Shown here piece by piece: positions 1-64,000 of a stretch of 64,000 nucleotides of DNA (within the stretch, counting starts at the first letter, position 1; every line of letters starts with the position of its first letter). Made by a program: the position numbers and the translations under genes. The notes under the pieces are model-generated. The model was not told the DNA's origin, ran no database searches, and saw only the letters and a program-made list of their open reading frames with translations. This stretch comes from Ridgeia piscesae (Eukaryota; Annelida; Polychaeta; Sabellida; Siboglinidae), in assembly GCA_025642075.2 (NCBI GenBank), contig JAODUO010000037.1, forward strand, positions 423,501-487,500, read 5' to 3'.

Positions 1-324
1 CACCTATATTGTGGGAAGCAGGTTTGACCACTCTCCATGGAACAATGTTTGACAAAAATATGTGCATATCCTATTACGCAGGAAACATAAACAACCATTC
101 GAGACACCATTCTGTTGAGTATAACCACAACATATCAGCTGATGAAATGAAACAGTGATCATCAATATCTAATAAATCATCTTAAAGTTGCATTCTGAGT
201 AAAACTACCTCGTCAAACTACATAAATAATAATCACTTATTTCATACTTTGTCGTGCTTGCTACCATGTAATGTGACTTTGATGTGATGTTACTTAATAA
301 ATAATGATTTCTGCAAAATTATTG
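1..324. other. Unassigned AT-rich sequence
   Basis: No exon, repeat family or RNA gene could be recognised here. It probably belongs to the upstream part of the phosphatase locus (a long intron or 5' flank). Confidence 0.5.
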
Positions 325-615
325 AGAGGGAGAGAGATATGGAGGGAGGGGAAAGGGGAGATAGGGAGAGAGGTAAGGGGTGGAGGGAGAGAGGGAATTA
401 GGGAAAGAGTGAGAGAGGGGAGAGAGGGAGGGGAGGGAGGAGAGAGGGAAGGAAGAGATGGAGGGGGGAGGGAGAAAGAGAGAAGGAGGAAACGAGAGGA
501 AGGGAGAGAAAGAGGGGAGAGAGGAATGGAAAGAGGGGGAGAGGGAGGGAGATGAAAAGAGAGAGAGAGATAGATGGGACGGGGGAAGAGAAGGGAGAAG
601 GGAAGAGAGAAGAGG
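325..615. repeat. Purine-rich (GA)n low-complexity tract
   Basis: The + strand is almost only G and A for about 290 bp, made of irregular GGGAGA/GAGAGA blocks. Gly/Glu/Arg-rich open frames across it are composition artefacts and not genes. Such mirror-like polypurine stretches can form triplex DNA; that is general knowledge, not shown here. Confidence 0.9.
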
Positions 616-2339
616 ACGTTATTTCAAGATCATTAATCCTGTGCGATACCCATACTCTGCCATACTTCTACACTTGGTCGAATCCAATTTGAATTGTACC
701 ATGAAAGCCAGCATGTTCATGTTGTTTTAAATTGCTTAATGATAAGCTAAGACATTCTCATTAAGAATTTAAACAAATTAATCAAAGGTACATTGACAAT
801 ATTAAAATAACCATTATAAATATGGCACAACTGACATCCTTTACCTTATAGCATTATGATTATAGGCTTGTTTCTCTAGTGTGTCATATTGCCACCCAAT
901 CCAGTTGCATGAACAGTTCAAAATCCTTACATCATAGATATGTCACTACAGCAGTCAAGCAGCAGTGTCACCTGTAGTATGAGAATATTATATGTCATAC
1001 AGCTGTATTTGAAATTCAATTTCCAATAAAATGTAACTGTAATCAGATATTCCAACAGAGTAACTTTGCCCGCCAATTTTATGATGAACAAGTACTGCCA
1101 TCTAGTGAACAACTGTTAAATCTATGTAGAGGGTTAATTAACAATGGCACCTTTATTAATACGCAGAAATGCACTGACTGACATCTGTCATAATTTGAAA
1201 CCTCTGATACCACAATGCACAAATGCATAATTTTCATCCATTCAACTCTACACAAGTCCACACAGAAAACAGTGTGCATAATGCAGCAGATTGCTGTTTC
1301 TATTGGGGACTCTGCAGGCGGATAATGGCAGACGAACACCTCAGTTAATGTGATGTTGAATGATGTTCTGACAATTACCATCTTGAAGGCCATGAGAGGT
1401 TGAGACATGGCTGCTAAAAACAAAAAAATTCTGTTTTGCTATTTACCTAGATCATTAAATGAGTTGGTATGTAAACTTAGTGGAATTTCTGTAGTCACAA
1501 TACGTTGAATTGATCCGCAGCATAACATTTGCTTATAAAAACAACACAATTTATTAAGTTAATGCCCTCAAAAACCCACTCAACTTACCTGCAGTATTGG
1601 CTGAGATACAGCAAAAAAATCCCATTTTCGGTAATGTTGGCACTTTGGAATTCGCATAACATGCATAACACACGTAGTAAATTCAGGAGTGATCTTCTAA
1701 TGATCTTTGGCCCTGAAAACATGGGTCAGTTTACACCTTTTTTATGCAGTTGTGTGCAATATTGGCCAAGATATAGAGATAAAATAGATTTTTCAATAAT
1801 GGCAGCACTAATTTGCATAAAAATGATACATGGGACATTTTACTGACTTGTTAACATAGCAATCCATTTTCTATTTATTTTTTAGATCTAGTGACACTAA
1901 TTAAAAGTATATTTCTAGGGGGTGCATGCCTGCACGATACCCCCTCCATCTGACTAGATTGCATCAATGTCTTAATTGTTATTGAACTATTTCCATGTAC
2001 ATCATAAATTAGAATCATTAAAAAAGAAACATTTCTATCATTTTTATTTGCATTTATTGCAAAATATAATATTGTGCAGTCGTATGGTGGTAACTATGAA
2101 GCAAAATTACCCCCCGGGGTATGTGAAATCCTTTGTGTGCTATCCCTCATTAAACATGTCATGTACATGTAATAACACTGGCAACAAATATTCAATTTTG
2201 GTGGCAGCACAGCAACATTTAAAATTATTTATAGTGTCTGATAGTGATAGTTTTGCTCTGTCAACATTTCAGATTATGTATGTTTCTAGAATTAGACCTT
2301 GCACTACCAGCAAGTGTTGTTTATAAATGGTTTTCTTAT
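616..2339. other. Non-coding stretch with a diverged tandem duplication
   Basis: No gene is visible. Around 1585-1680 and 1750-1830 two diverged copies of one segment can be aligned: each has an ATTGGC..AGATA motif, then AAAAT, a GGCA(G/C) block and TTGCATAA. This indicates an old local duplication. The rest is AT-rich with no recognisable element. Confidence 0.4.
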
Positions 2340-4440
2340 CACAACTCGATGTCCACCAATTGCTACGGAAATATCAGAGGGCAAATCGTTTTGTTGTTTT
2401 GATATTAGGTCAAGATGCTTGCTTCTGACTTCCCAGTGTTCAACTTAAGTTGATTCTTTCCATACCAGTCAGTCACCTCCGTCAAACATTGCTCGATCTT
2501 TGTAATTGCTTCTATGATTGGCTGGTTATGTTTCACTGCCATATATATACGTGTGTGTCATCAACATAACAATTCGCTGCTAGTGGTTTACAACCACACA
2601 TTGCACCCAATATACTTGCCTGTGTACTACAAGGCCCATGCGTAGCCATGTCCGCTCCACTCGCCATCTGTTATGCTTCTCGCATTGCACTTGCAGCTCA
2701 TCGGTATACCACGGTGGTCAACAATGCGACGTAATCCGGTGTTGTACGCTTCGACCATTGTCCCAACAGGTCCGTCAACGAGAAGATCTGACAGATATGC
2801 AATATCTGTCATTAAGTCAGAAACGCTTATCTGTCGCAATCTGCGAAACGTTGTTTTTCGCACCCCAGACGGCTTCCTTGAGTTTACGCCAAAATTTATA
2901 GATGGTCTCCGGACGAGTTGCCATGTGTATCGCATAAACATGGGTCGTATACATTTGGCAGTGCAGGTACTATGCAAGTATTGTCTCTAACAATGACCAC
3001 ATCCAAAATGTGCCCCTTACTGTGGGTCACTTCATTCACGAGTTGTTTCATTCCGCGGTCGCAGAGTGTCTCAGAAAAACATCGCATGTCCAGTTGTGTT
3101 GGAATGTCCAAATGAAAGTTGAAATCACCAGTGATAATGACATAATGCATGTCCAGCATTATATCGTCTAAAAATGCAGGCCACAGACCAGGTCAAAGAA
3201 AATGGTGTTAGAAATACCGTTTTGCTTTAATGGCGGTGGACGATACACAACGTACAGCCTGAATGTGACACTACGTATAGTAACGTAATAATCGGAGCGT
3301 TCAAAATTAGTGTAATTGTCACACATAAATATCGGTTTTACTGCGAGGCTGGACTTGTACAACACTGCGACACCTCATCCACGTGTTCCATGTGGTCGTG
3401 ACATTGAATGGAATTTGTATCCACATATGTGAGCAAGTCGAACGACAGGTCTTTGTACATTCAGCGCGTTTATTGAGTATGTATACAGCTACCAGAGGGC
3501 GGCCCGCTCTGTAATAGATAATTAAATATCGTACAATTCCAAGTACATATATATCAACATATTCATGCATTAACACTTCCTGTGCCTCTTATACACCGTC
3601 TATTCCTGTGTTGCTCTATATATTAATATATATTATATTACTAGACATTATTACACATTTGGTAACCGTATTAATAATATAGAACAACCTAACTTATACA
3701 GGTTATAAAGCACTGGCTAGAAAGTACTGATAACAATAATGGAATACTTGTTGGTTATAATTGACAAGCAATTAACATATACACACCCTATAATTATTCA
3801 ACCATGCACCCCTTGGTGGACTCGACGCCAAATGCAGGCAAACCATTTCTCTGTAATTCAACAACCAATGTTGCAGTCTAGTATTGACGAGTTACATGGT
3901 TGCAGCAATGCACAGTACACAACGTAACATTAGTTACACACACGGTTGTCTTGCGTTACATGAGTGCAGCTTCAGAACTGGACTGCCACGCCCTATAGGC
4001 CACGCCTATCATAGCAACGTATAAAGTATAACAAATACAGCTGAATGATTTAAACATATAATAACATGTAATAGGCTATCATGTGATACCAGAACCTAAT
4101 ACATACATAAAACGAATACATAAATACAGCAAAACAATCTTACCAGGCCACAGGTGATAATGGGTCCCGATTCTAGTGTTGACCGGTCGCTGGCCCAGGG
4201 CAAACTGCGCCTCAGCAGTTGTCCAGCTTGACCAGCTGGGCGTGGCATTATATCTAAGTATCGTATCCACCAGGGTTACACATGGAGCTAATGTACTTAT
4301 CACATGACCGTCTATGGCGCTGCCATGCCACATCTCTGTCAGAGCCAAAATGTTGATGTCCCGCGAAATCACAAGGTCGGAAACTGATATAGCTTTGTTC
4401 TTAACTGAATGAACATTGATGCACATTCAATTTAGCAACA
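2340..4440 (-). mobile_element. Degenerate non-LTR retrotransposon (LINE C), antisense
   Basis: Read on the minus strand, 4426-4270 gives the start of an endonuclease/exonuclease/phosphatase domain (NVHSVKNK, then DINILALTEMW). It resumes at 3425-2896 with YVVYRPPP and IITGDFNFHLD, continues to 2640 with the YNTGLRRIVDH linker, and after an internal deletion reaches a reverse-transcriptase box YVDDT near 2570-2585, followed by KLNTGKSE. Frameshifts and stops are frequent. The order endonuclease, linker, RT palm matches CR1/Jockey-type LINEs. It is a dead, internally deleted copy, interrupted at 3425-4262. Confidence 0.8.
3425..4262. mobile_element. Insertion of unknown type in LINE C, flanked by 8-bp GTATCCAC
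   Basis: The LINE C endonuclease reading is broken exactly here, at the conserved Gly-Tyr after the APPGY-like motif. The same 8 bp, GTATCCAC, lies at 3417-3424 and 4263-4270, as expected for a target-site duplication of hAT size. I could not find convincing terminal inverted repeats. An internal inverted repeat (TCTATATATTAATA near 3613 and TATTAATAATATAGA near 3669) may be a small nested hairpin. Confidence 0.45.
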
Positions 4441-5148
4441 AACAGATGCCCGACTCCAACAGACGATGACAGTTTCACGTGGATAGTGTTACTCTTGTTA
4501 ACACCACATTGGTGGAAAGTGGGTCTAAAGCCGGGCCAACATCCGATCATTGGATGTATTGTTCATTGGCGATTGTAATTACGACCGGCTCTGCATCCTC
4601 ACGTGACCACACAAATTCCATTATCCTTTATTGCGTCGAACAAAGGCTGCAGTAGCTTGCCGCCACTGACAGCAACATTGTTATAGGCGAATAGTCCCTG
4701 TCATGTGTAGGTCACCATAGGAACAGGTATACCTTCAGAATAAAAGTCACAGAAATACACAAATAAAATACCAGTAACACAGCAGAACAAGGTAATGTTA
4801 TCAAAACAATGTTCCAATCTCACCAGTGTAGCAGTCATAGAAATAAGTAAAATCCAATGTTAAGCACAGAGCAAATAAATAGCTGTCACAGTGGCGCTTG
4901 ATCACATGACACCAGGTGTCAAATGCGTTGTATTAGAGCAGTAGTTCTCAATACATCGTGTACATGGATTGGTGTGGTTTCAAAGGAGTCACATATAGGC
5001 TGCATACAGTTTACACAGAGTGAGAACCATTTATGTGAGCCAGGCTGTTAAATTGTCTGATTTAACCATTCACTCAGCTTCTGTGTGTCCATGTCTCCCT
5101 GTCGGCATCAGTGTGGTTTATTTATATGCATGAATGTCTATTTTTCAG
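4441..5148. other. Unassigned sequence before the first recognised exon
   Basis: The left part may be the 5' region of LINE C, but no domain was recognised. No signal-peptide exon with a suitable donor was found. Bases 5141-5148 are the TTTTTCAG acceptor of the first visible phosphatase exon, so an upstream exon must exist elsewhere. Confidence 0.4.
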
Positions 5149-59286
<54,138 letters not shown>

Positions 59287-59770
59287 GAGTGGGGCAAGTG
59301 TCCACACAGGACAACATTGTGGACACGACAATGTTGTAAACATGTCACCACATGATAGAATATCATAGCGACGATCATCTGATGTAAATCATGGATTACA
59401 ATGGCATATGATGCCAGCCATGTTGTACATATCTCTACCTACAGGATAAGGACTGTATATTCTACATTGCTGTCTAACAAATGAACTGTGCCTTTGTCTA
59501 GAAACATGTGTGATTTAATGATTGTGTTCACAGAATTGATACACTGAGCCAGTTCCTGGCCTGAGTGACATGTTTCATTTGCTTTCATGGTTTTATGCAC
59601 TGATGATGTATACACACACATATATTTTTATACATGTATATACATATTTTTGATATTTTTCATTGTCTTGACATTAAACTGTGTTTATAAACCCATCGTC
59701 ACAGAAGTAGATATTATATTTTCAGTTTAATAAGCAAATAATCATCCCCATAATAAACCACAATGTCTTG
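59287..59770 (+). other. 3' UTR of the phosphatase gene
   Basis: About 480 bp between the stop and an AATAAA polyadenylation signal at 59752-59757. Cleavage would fall near 59770-59785, at the edge of a SINE copy. Confidence 0.6.
59752..59757 (+). terminator. Polyadenylation signal AATAAA
   Basis: Canonical hexamer 466 nt after the stop codon. An ATTAAA lies earlier, at about 59672. Confidence 0.55.
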
Positions 59771-60055
59771 TAGTAGCGGACTCCTGACTAAGAGGACCCA
59801 GGCTCCAGTCCTGTGCTGCCGTGTCAAACCTTAAGCAAGTTTTGTTTACTCTACATAGCTTCTGTTCACTCAGCAATTTGAAAGAGTACTTGGCTATAGA
59901 CAGTGATGGACATTTTGAACGAATACTCTTTGTGCATTAATTACAGCATAGCTGGATGCTTCCCAGAGAACCAAACCAGTGTTTATTTAAACAGAGAGTA
60001 AAGGGTAAAGTGTTTTGGGCAATCCTGAGGGTTGTCTACTACACTATATAAATAT
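59765..60055 (+). mobile_element. tRNA-derived SINE copy 5
   Basis: Near full-length: tRNA-like head (GACTCCTGACTAAGAGGACC, CTCCAGTCCTG), then AACCTTAAGCAAGTTTTGTT, GAGTACTTGGCTATAGACAG, GTGCATTAATTACAGCATAG, GGATGCTTCCCAGAGAACC, TATATAAATATAAGAAC. Same orientation as the four copies in introns. Confidence 0.75.
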
Positions 60056-60550
60056 AAGAACTTACCTCTACTTCTTGAAGAGTAACACTAAATATGTTTG
60101 CCGAATAACACTTTGAAAGCAGGGGTTTGTATGCTTGGTTATTAAATGGTGGCTTGTTTATACTACTGTATATTCTACTCAACAATTGGAGTAGGAAATG
60201 TTTTAGAAATGTGCTAAGCATTACATTCTTGCTTGTGCCAAATGCGTTGTGCATACGCAGACTTGTGCAGCAATCTCAACTGCTCATGTAAAACTGCTTA
60301 CATTGATATTTACTGAATGTAACTTTTGCTTAATAAGCAACCTGGTGATACCAGGTATAGACAGGGACTTAGTAGTAATATAACGTATTAAGACTGGTAT
60401 CAGTAATATGTTATTCAAGTTTTGTATATTTACTAACCATTAATATCATGTGATGGCAGACAGGAGAGACACTAGCATCAACATTTTGTTGACGTTTTTC
60501 TATCACCATTTAACAGAAATGTACTTACTGTAATTTTATATATAACAAAT

Positions 60551-60552
<2 letters not shown>
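60056..60552. other. Intergenic sequence
   Basis: Nothing recognised. Confidence 0.5.
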
Positions 60553-60619
<67 letters not shown>

Positions 60620-60626
60620 TATATAT

Positions 60627-60688
<62 letters not shown>

Positions 60689-60697
60689 ATACATATG

Positions 60698-60736
<39 letters not shown>

Positions 60737-60755
60737 TTATATATAATATATATAT

Positions 60756-60795
<40 letters not shown>

Positions 60796-60821
60796 GCATT
60801 ATATATAATATTATATATATA

Positions 60822-60856
<35 letters not shown>
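60553..60856. repeat. Long (TA)n tract with CATG/ATGCAT interruptions
   Basis: About 300 bp of alternating TA broken by short shifts (ATTATATTATA, ATACATATGTAT, ATACATGTATA, TGCATTATATA). It is self-complementary throughout and can extrude cruciforms. Frames rich in Tyr and Ile are artefacts. Confidence 0.95.
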
Positions 60857-60860
<4 letters not shown>

Positions 60861-61505
60861 TGTGTATTATGAATTGCTACATATCTTGGTGCCATATTGT
60901 CTTTAATTATTGTGTCTTTAGCAAATGATGCCATGTTCATTGATGACTGATGATTATATGTCTTACTAGATTATTCACAACTTGCTTGTTAAGTTTACAC
61001 ACTGTTCAGCGTTTTCCTCACGCTTATTTTATAGACAACTTGAAAAAATTCATCTCTAGACAGACTTGAACAAATCTATATATGAAATATATATGTATAT
61101 AAATTACATTTACGAATGCTTCATATGAATATAGCCTGGACCAACATATACATGCATGCTCTTTGGTGTTGCTTGGTGGAACTATGTATTGGAGTCACTC
61201 CAAACTCAATATAATCCTATTAATCAATATCTATATAATCATTATTTTATATCATGCAAGTATTTGTAAAACGTGCATTGTGTAAGTTTGTTTAATATCA
61301 AATTATGACGAGTCGTGCATGCATCATTTTACAGGATATTTACCCTAGGTGAGATTATTATACATAACTGCTCTGCGAGATCATTTTGCTGTGTCATTAA
61401 AATGCACTGCTTGTTCGGCGTTGTGTTGTTCAATTTATCCCGACGTAGTCGTATTTTATGGTGTGTGCGCATGGACGCATCACATATATTACACCAAACC
61501 CCACA

Positions 61506-61545
<40 letters not shown>

Positions 61546-62125
61546 CACATGCCAGTTGCGTTCACGTGCATGCACATATTGCTCTTTAAATACCCCAAGA
61601 ACGTATGATTTGATCATGTCTGAAGAATTAAAAAAAATACCTAACAGTCAATTGACGGGTAGTTCTTCCTGATGTACAATGATTTATCGAGAACGTTAAC
61701 TACTCGTAATTGTCATATTCCTAGATTTAGAAGGCTCGCGGATCTCATCGACGCATGTAGAAGACAAGCACAATGAACATGTAAAATCTAGGATAGCCAT
61801 ACACATTGACACAAACGCACGCGTGCAGCCATGTACACGTTGCACACACACACTTAGCACATCCTTTATTACCTCAATGACCTTATGTTGGAGTGTCATA
61901 CTAAATGTGGATAAGACGACGCTAGACGCTGTACTTGACAATAAGAATCGTCGAGTATGTTTACGGGTAGCATTCTATTGATTTAAGTAATTATGTATTT
62001 ACACATAATGCAACGTACACTGGTGGCGATGGGCTCATTCCCAATAAAAACACTTCTTATTTAACAAAAGCAATTTGAGACTACACCATCATAAATAGGA
62101 CACATCTATGATCTGACACACATGC
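60857..62125. other. Intergenic sequence between the two genes
   Basis: Contains an (ACGC)n microsatellite at about 61502-61546 and otherwise nothing recognised. Confidence 0.5.
61502..61546. repeat. (ACGC)n microsatellite
   Basis: About 10 units of CGCA/ACGC. Confidence 0.95.
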
Positions 62126-62126
62126 T

Positions 62127-62168
62127 GTTATATATGAAGGGTGTTCGTAGTCAATATGTATTCAGTGC
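62127..62168 (+). promoter_or_regulatory. Candidate core promoter: TATA-like box and TCAGT initiator
   Basis: TTATATATG at 62128-62136 is followed about 30 nt later by TTCAGTG (62161-62167), matching the spacing of TATA and initiator elements. Transcription from there would begin after an ATG at 62141 and about 65 nt before the preferred ATG at 62228. Confidence 0.4.
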
Positions 62169-62227
62169 ACACTCTTACGTACGGAAATTGGTCTGCGATG
62201 CAACAGTATAATTATAAATCACCAAAG

Positions 62228-62317
62228 ATGGTCGCCGTAAACGAGCGTGTCATGTTCGTTACGCTTGTATTCGCTCTTTTCTATGTTCAGAATGCAAGGT
62301 CAATTTCTGGTGAAAAG
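62228..62317 (+). CDS. AprA-like exon 1: signal peptide
   Basis: ATG 62228 in an AAGATGG context; donor GAAAAG|GTAAGT; phase 0 out. It encodes MVAVNERVMFVTLVFALFYV and QNARSISGEK, a short n-region, a hydrophobic core and likely cleavage near ARS. An upstream in-frame ATG at 62141 would bury the hydrophobic segment and is less likely. Confidence 0.8.
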
Positions 62318-63764
62318 GTAAGTTGCTACAACCAACAATAAGACCATACCCAGTTGTGTAACTCCTCCGTGTCTTAGTTTACACCAACAGACCCTACTTG
62401 TTTAACTGATTATGTTGATGGACATAATGTAGTTTAGCTATAATTTCCTTATAGACTACTGATATAAGGTGAGTGAAATGGCGCCTCAACATGACAAGTA
62501 ACTTGACTCTAGCACAACAGGTTAACATGGGTCACGCCTAGAAATATGAAATAAGTTGTTCACAGGTATTGTGATAAAACAAATGTATGTATTTCCGAAA
62601 GATATTTGACAGGACAACACGCTGACACTGGAAGAGTACGTGAACAGACCTGATCCGACCTACACGTACTACGAGTTGAACCGTACCGTGGACCAGTACC
62701 ACGCAACGTACTACCTGAACATGACGTCACAGAAGTGGATGGATGGTGACAAATAGCACATTTATAATCTCTCCAAAGATACGAACGCCGCAGAAACATT
62801 GGCGTTTTTACAACATGATTTGAATAGATAACGTGATAATGTTAGAATTTTTTTATGTTTATAATGGTTTCTTTGCGGGCGCTGATTGCCCGAGTGAAGT
62901 TCCGCTGTGCTCATGTTATAGGCATGCTAGGTCTGCTTAAACATGACATTCTGCAATATCTGTTAGATGTGTACGTTGTATGACACTATCGGAAATATTG
63001 ACATAGTAATTAACCACGTAAATTGTTTAGTGGATGAATTATAAAGGAAACTTCACATGCAGTGAATGTTGTACCTAGACCGTAGATGCAATGATGATAA
63101 TTGTAACATTTCTTTATCGCATATATATATATCCTTGAAAATGCAAGCTCAGAGGCGCAAAAATAAAATAACTTGGCGTAATAATACCTGCCAGAGTTGC
63201 CACTGGGGCATGGAACAATTTATGATGGAAAAGCATTTTGAAACAAAATATGTTTTGAGTTTTTTTACGAAAGGTGGCTATATTTTTACATAATATTTTA
63301 TTGTAATAGGGAGTTGATTCCAGATTGTTGGCGCAGCTACAGAGAAATAACATTTACTTATACTGACCTTAGTTTCAGGAAAGGAATGTGTTGGCTTATC
63401 AATCAATCTGTTGACAACTAGAATTGTTTATTGACGCTTATATCGGTTAACCCTTTTGTACGGATGCCCATATCTTTGAGCTTGGTTTCTAAAGATTTAC
63501 GCGGTACAGACTCAATCTAATTGTTATTATTATAATATCGTTATATTAAGTCTCGTACTGTGGCTGTTAGTGTATAGTATCCAGCCGTTTGCTGACGGTG
63601 TCTGTGGTGTCACATCTGACCCGCGGTCGTTTCTGTCGTGCTACAGACGAGTTTAGTGACAGTTCGATCTGGTGGCACGATGTCATTGTTTCTGTGCCAA
63701 ATACGATCATTGTGTCCGACGTCGCGTTACTCTTCATTGGGGGTGGATCAAACACGCGAGACAG
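62228..63764 (+). CDS. PhoPQ-activated protein/AprA-like secreted protein gene, 3'-incomplete
   Basis: Three exons in matching phases: 62228-62317, 62613-62745 and 63647-63764; the gene leaves the window. Exon 1 encodes a signal peptide. Exons 2 and 3 encode the N-terminal signature of the PhoPQ-activated pathogenicity-related family (PqaA in bacteria, AprA in Dictyostelium): LEEYV..PDPTYTYYEL, YLNMTSQKW, then WWHDVIVSVP and ALLFIGGGSN. The rest of the alpha/beta-hydrolase-like fold would lie downstream. The bacterial family name does not imply a bacterial gene: introns and a eukaryotic signal peptide are present. In Dictyostelium AprA is a secreted repressor of proliferation; the animal role is unknown to me. 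Confidence 0.85.
62613..62745 (+). CDS. AprA-like exon 2
   Basis: Acceptor ATATTTGACAG, donor GATG|GTGACA (weak), phase 0 to 1. It encodes DNTLTLEEYVNRPDPTYTYY, ELNRTVDQYHATYYLNMTSQ and KWMD. The PDP.Y.Y.L and MTSQ.W motifs are diagnostic of the family. Confidence 0.85.
62746..63646. other. Intron 2 of the AprA-like gene
   Basis: No element recognised; acceptor CGTGCTACAG. Confidence 0.6.
63647..63764 (+). CDS. AprA-like exon 3
   Basis: Phase 1 to 2, donor ACAG|GTACGT. It encodes DEFSDSSIWWHDVIVSVPNT and IIVSDVALLFIGGGSNTRD. W.H...I.VP and AL.FI.GGSN follow exon 2 in the family order. Confidence 0.87.
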
Positions 63765-64000
63765 GTACGTCACTTCCTGTCAACTGTACCTTCCGTGGGA
63801 TAGCCAGCGATGTTTGGTCGTATGTAATGTCATGTCGCATTTCTTAGTTTTGACTATTAGCATAATGTTGAAGAAACGCCACGTGATTTCACAATGTGCT
63901 ATTAACAACAGTGTTGCATAAATCAGCAGAAGCACAATTTATTAACGAATTACGCATTTACGCAGTAAGGTCGTCTCTACAGTACAGCATAAATCAGATT
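63765..64000. other. Intron 3 of the AprA-like gene, cut by the window end
   Basis: No exon recognised. Confidence 0.5.

Noticed and set aside
304..730. Gly/Arg/Glu-rich frames at the left end
   Set aside because: Pure purine low-complexity sequence; no codon structure or homology.
5085..5148. ATG at 5085 as the start of the fucolectin-containing protein
   Set aside because: The stretch ends in a TTTTTCAG acceptor, lacks a signal-peptide core, and the exon phase requires one base from an upstream exon.
62228..63764. Bacterial contamination or a virulence gene, suggested by the family name
   Set aside because: Spliced exons with matching phases, a eukaryotic promoter layout and AT-rich intron context show a nuclear animal gene.

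Overview
The window is animal nuclear DNA. It has large spliced genes with GT-AG introns, non-LTR and LTR retrotransposons, MITE-like elements, tRNA-derived SINEs and very long minisatellites. A receptor tyrosine phosphatase carrying a fucolectin (FTP/F5-8-like) domain plus an EGF-like module suggests a lophotrochozoan, most likely a mollusc. That species guess is an inference.

Main gene (+ strand, 5149-59286): a receptor-type protein tyrosine phosphatase was assembled by hand from 25 exons whose phases all agree. It encodes about 1,165 residues, plus an unseen 5' end with the signal peptide. Order: fucolectin domain (2 exons), EGF-like repeats (2), two FN3 domains (3), Thr/Pro stalk plus transmembrane helix (1), Pro-rich juxtamembrane segment (1), acidic wedge-like segment (1), PTP domain D1, PTP domain D2, stop at 59286, polyA signal at 59752. 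D1 keeps the HCSAGIGRTG loop, but its WPD loop reads WID. D2 keeps CX5R but has lost the His and the WPD Asp, so it looks like a pseudophosphatase.

Transposon nest: the 13.7 kb intron that splits the fucolectin domain holds a 5'-truncated LINE (A). Inside it is a Gypsy LTR element (minus strand, short LTRs, 5-bp target duplication). That element is in turn interrupted by a second LINE (B), which contains a TTA-flanked MITE, and by a 1,032-bp solo LTR with a 4-bp GATT duplication. Taking out the Gypsy element or the solo LTR at its target duplication restores the reading frame of its host element. More degenerate LINE pieces lie at 2340-4440 and 19700-20240.

Most unusual signal: the phosphatase introns carry kilobase minisatellites seeded at, or ending at, exon boundaries. 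A 31-bp array of about 130 copies repeats the exon-12 5' splice site. A 70-bp array repeats the exon-18 3' splice site and exon start. A 34-bp array resembles the exon-15 donor. A 43-bp array of about 89 copies runs into the acceptor of the catalytic-loop exon. A 39-bp array of about 74 copies with a branch-point-like motif ends 36 nt before the exon-9 acceptor. Together with other arrays and microsatellites they fill more than 14 kb.

Right end: a second + strand gene begins near 62160 (TATA-like box, TCAGT initiator). It encodes a signal peptide followed by a domain of the PhoPQ-activated protein/AprA family; three exons are visible and the gene runs off the window.
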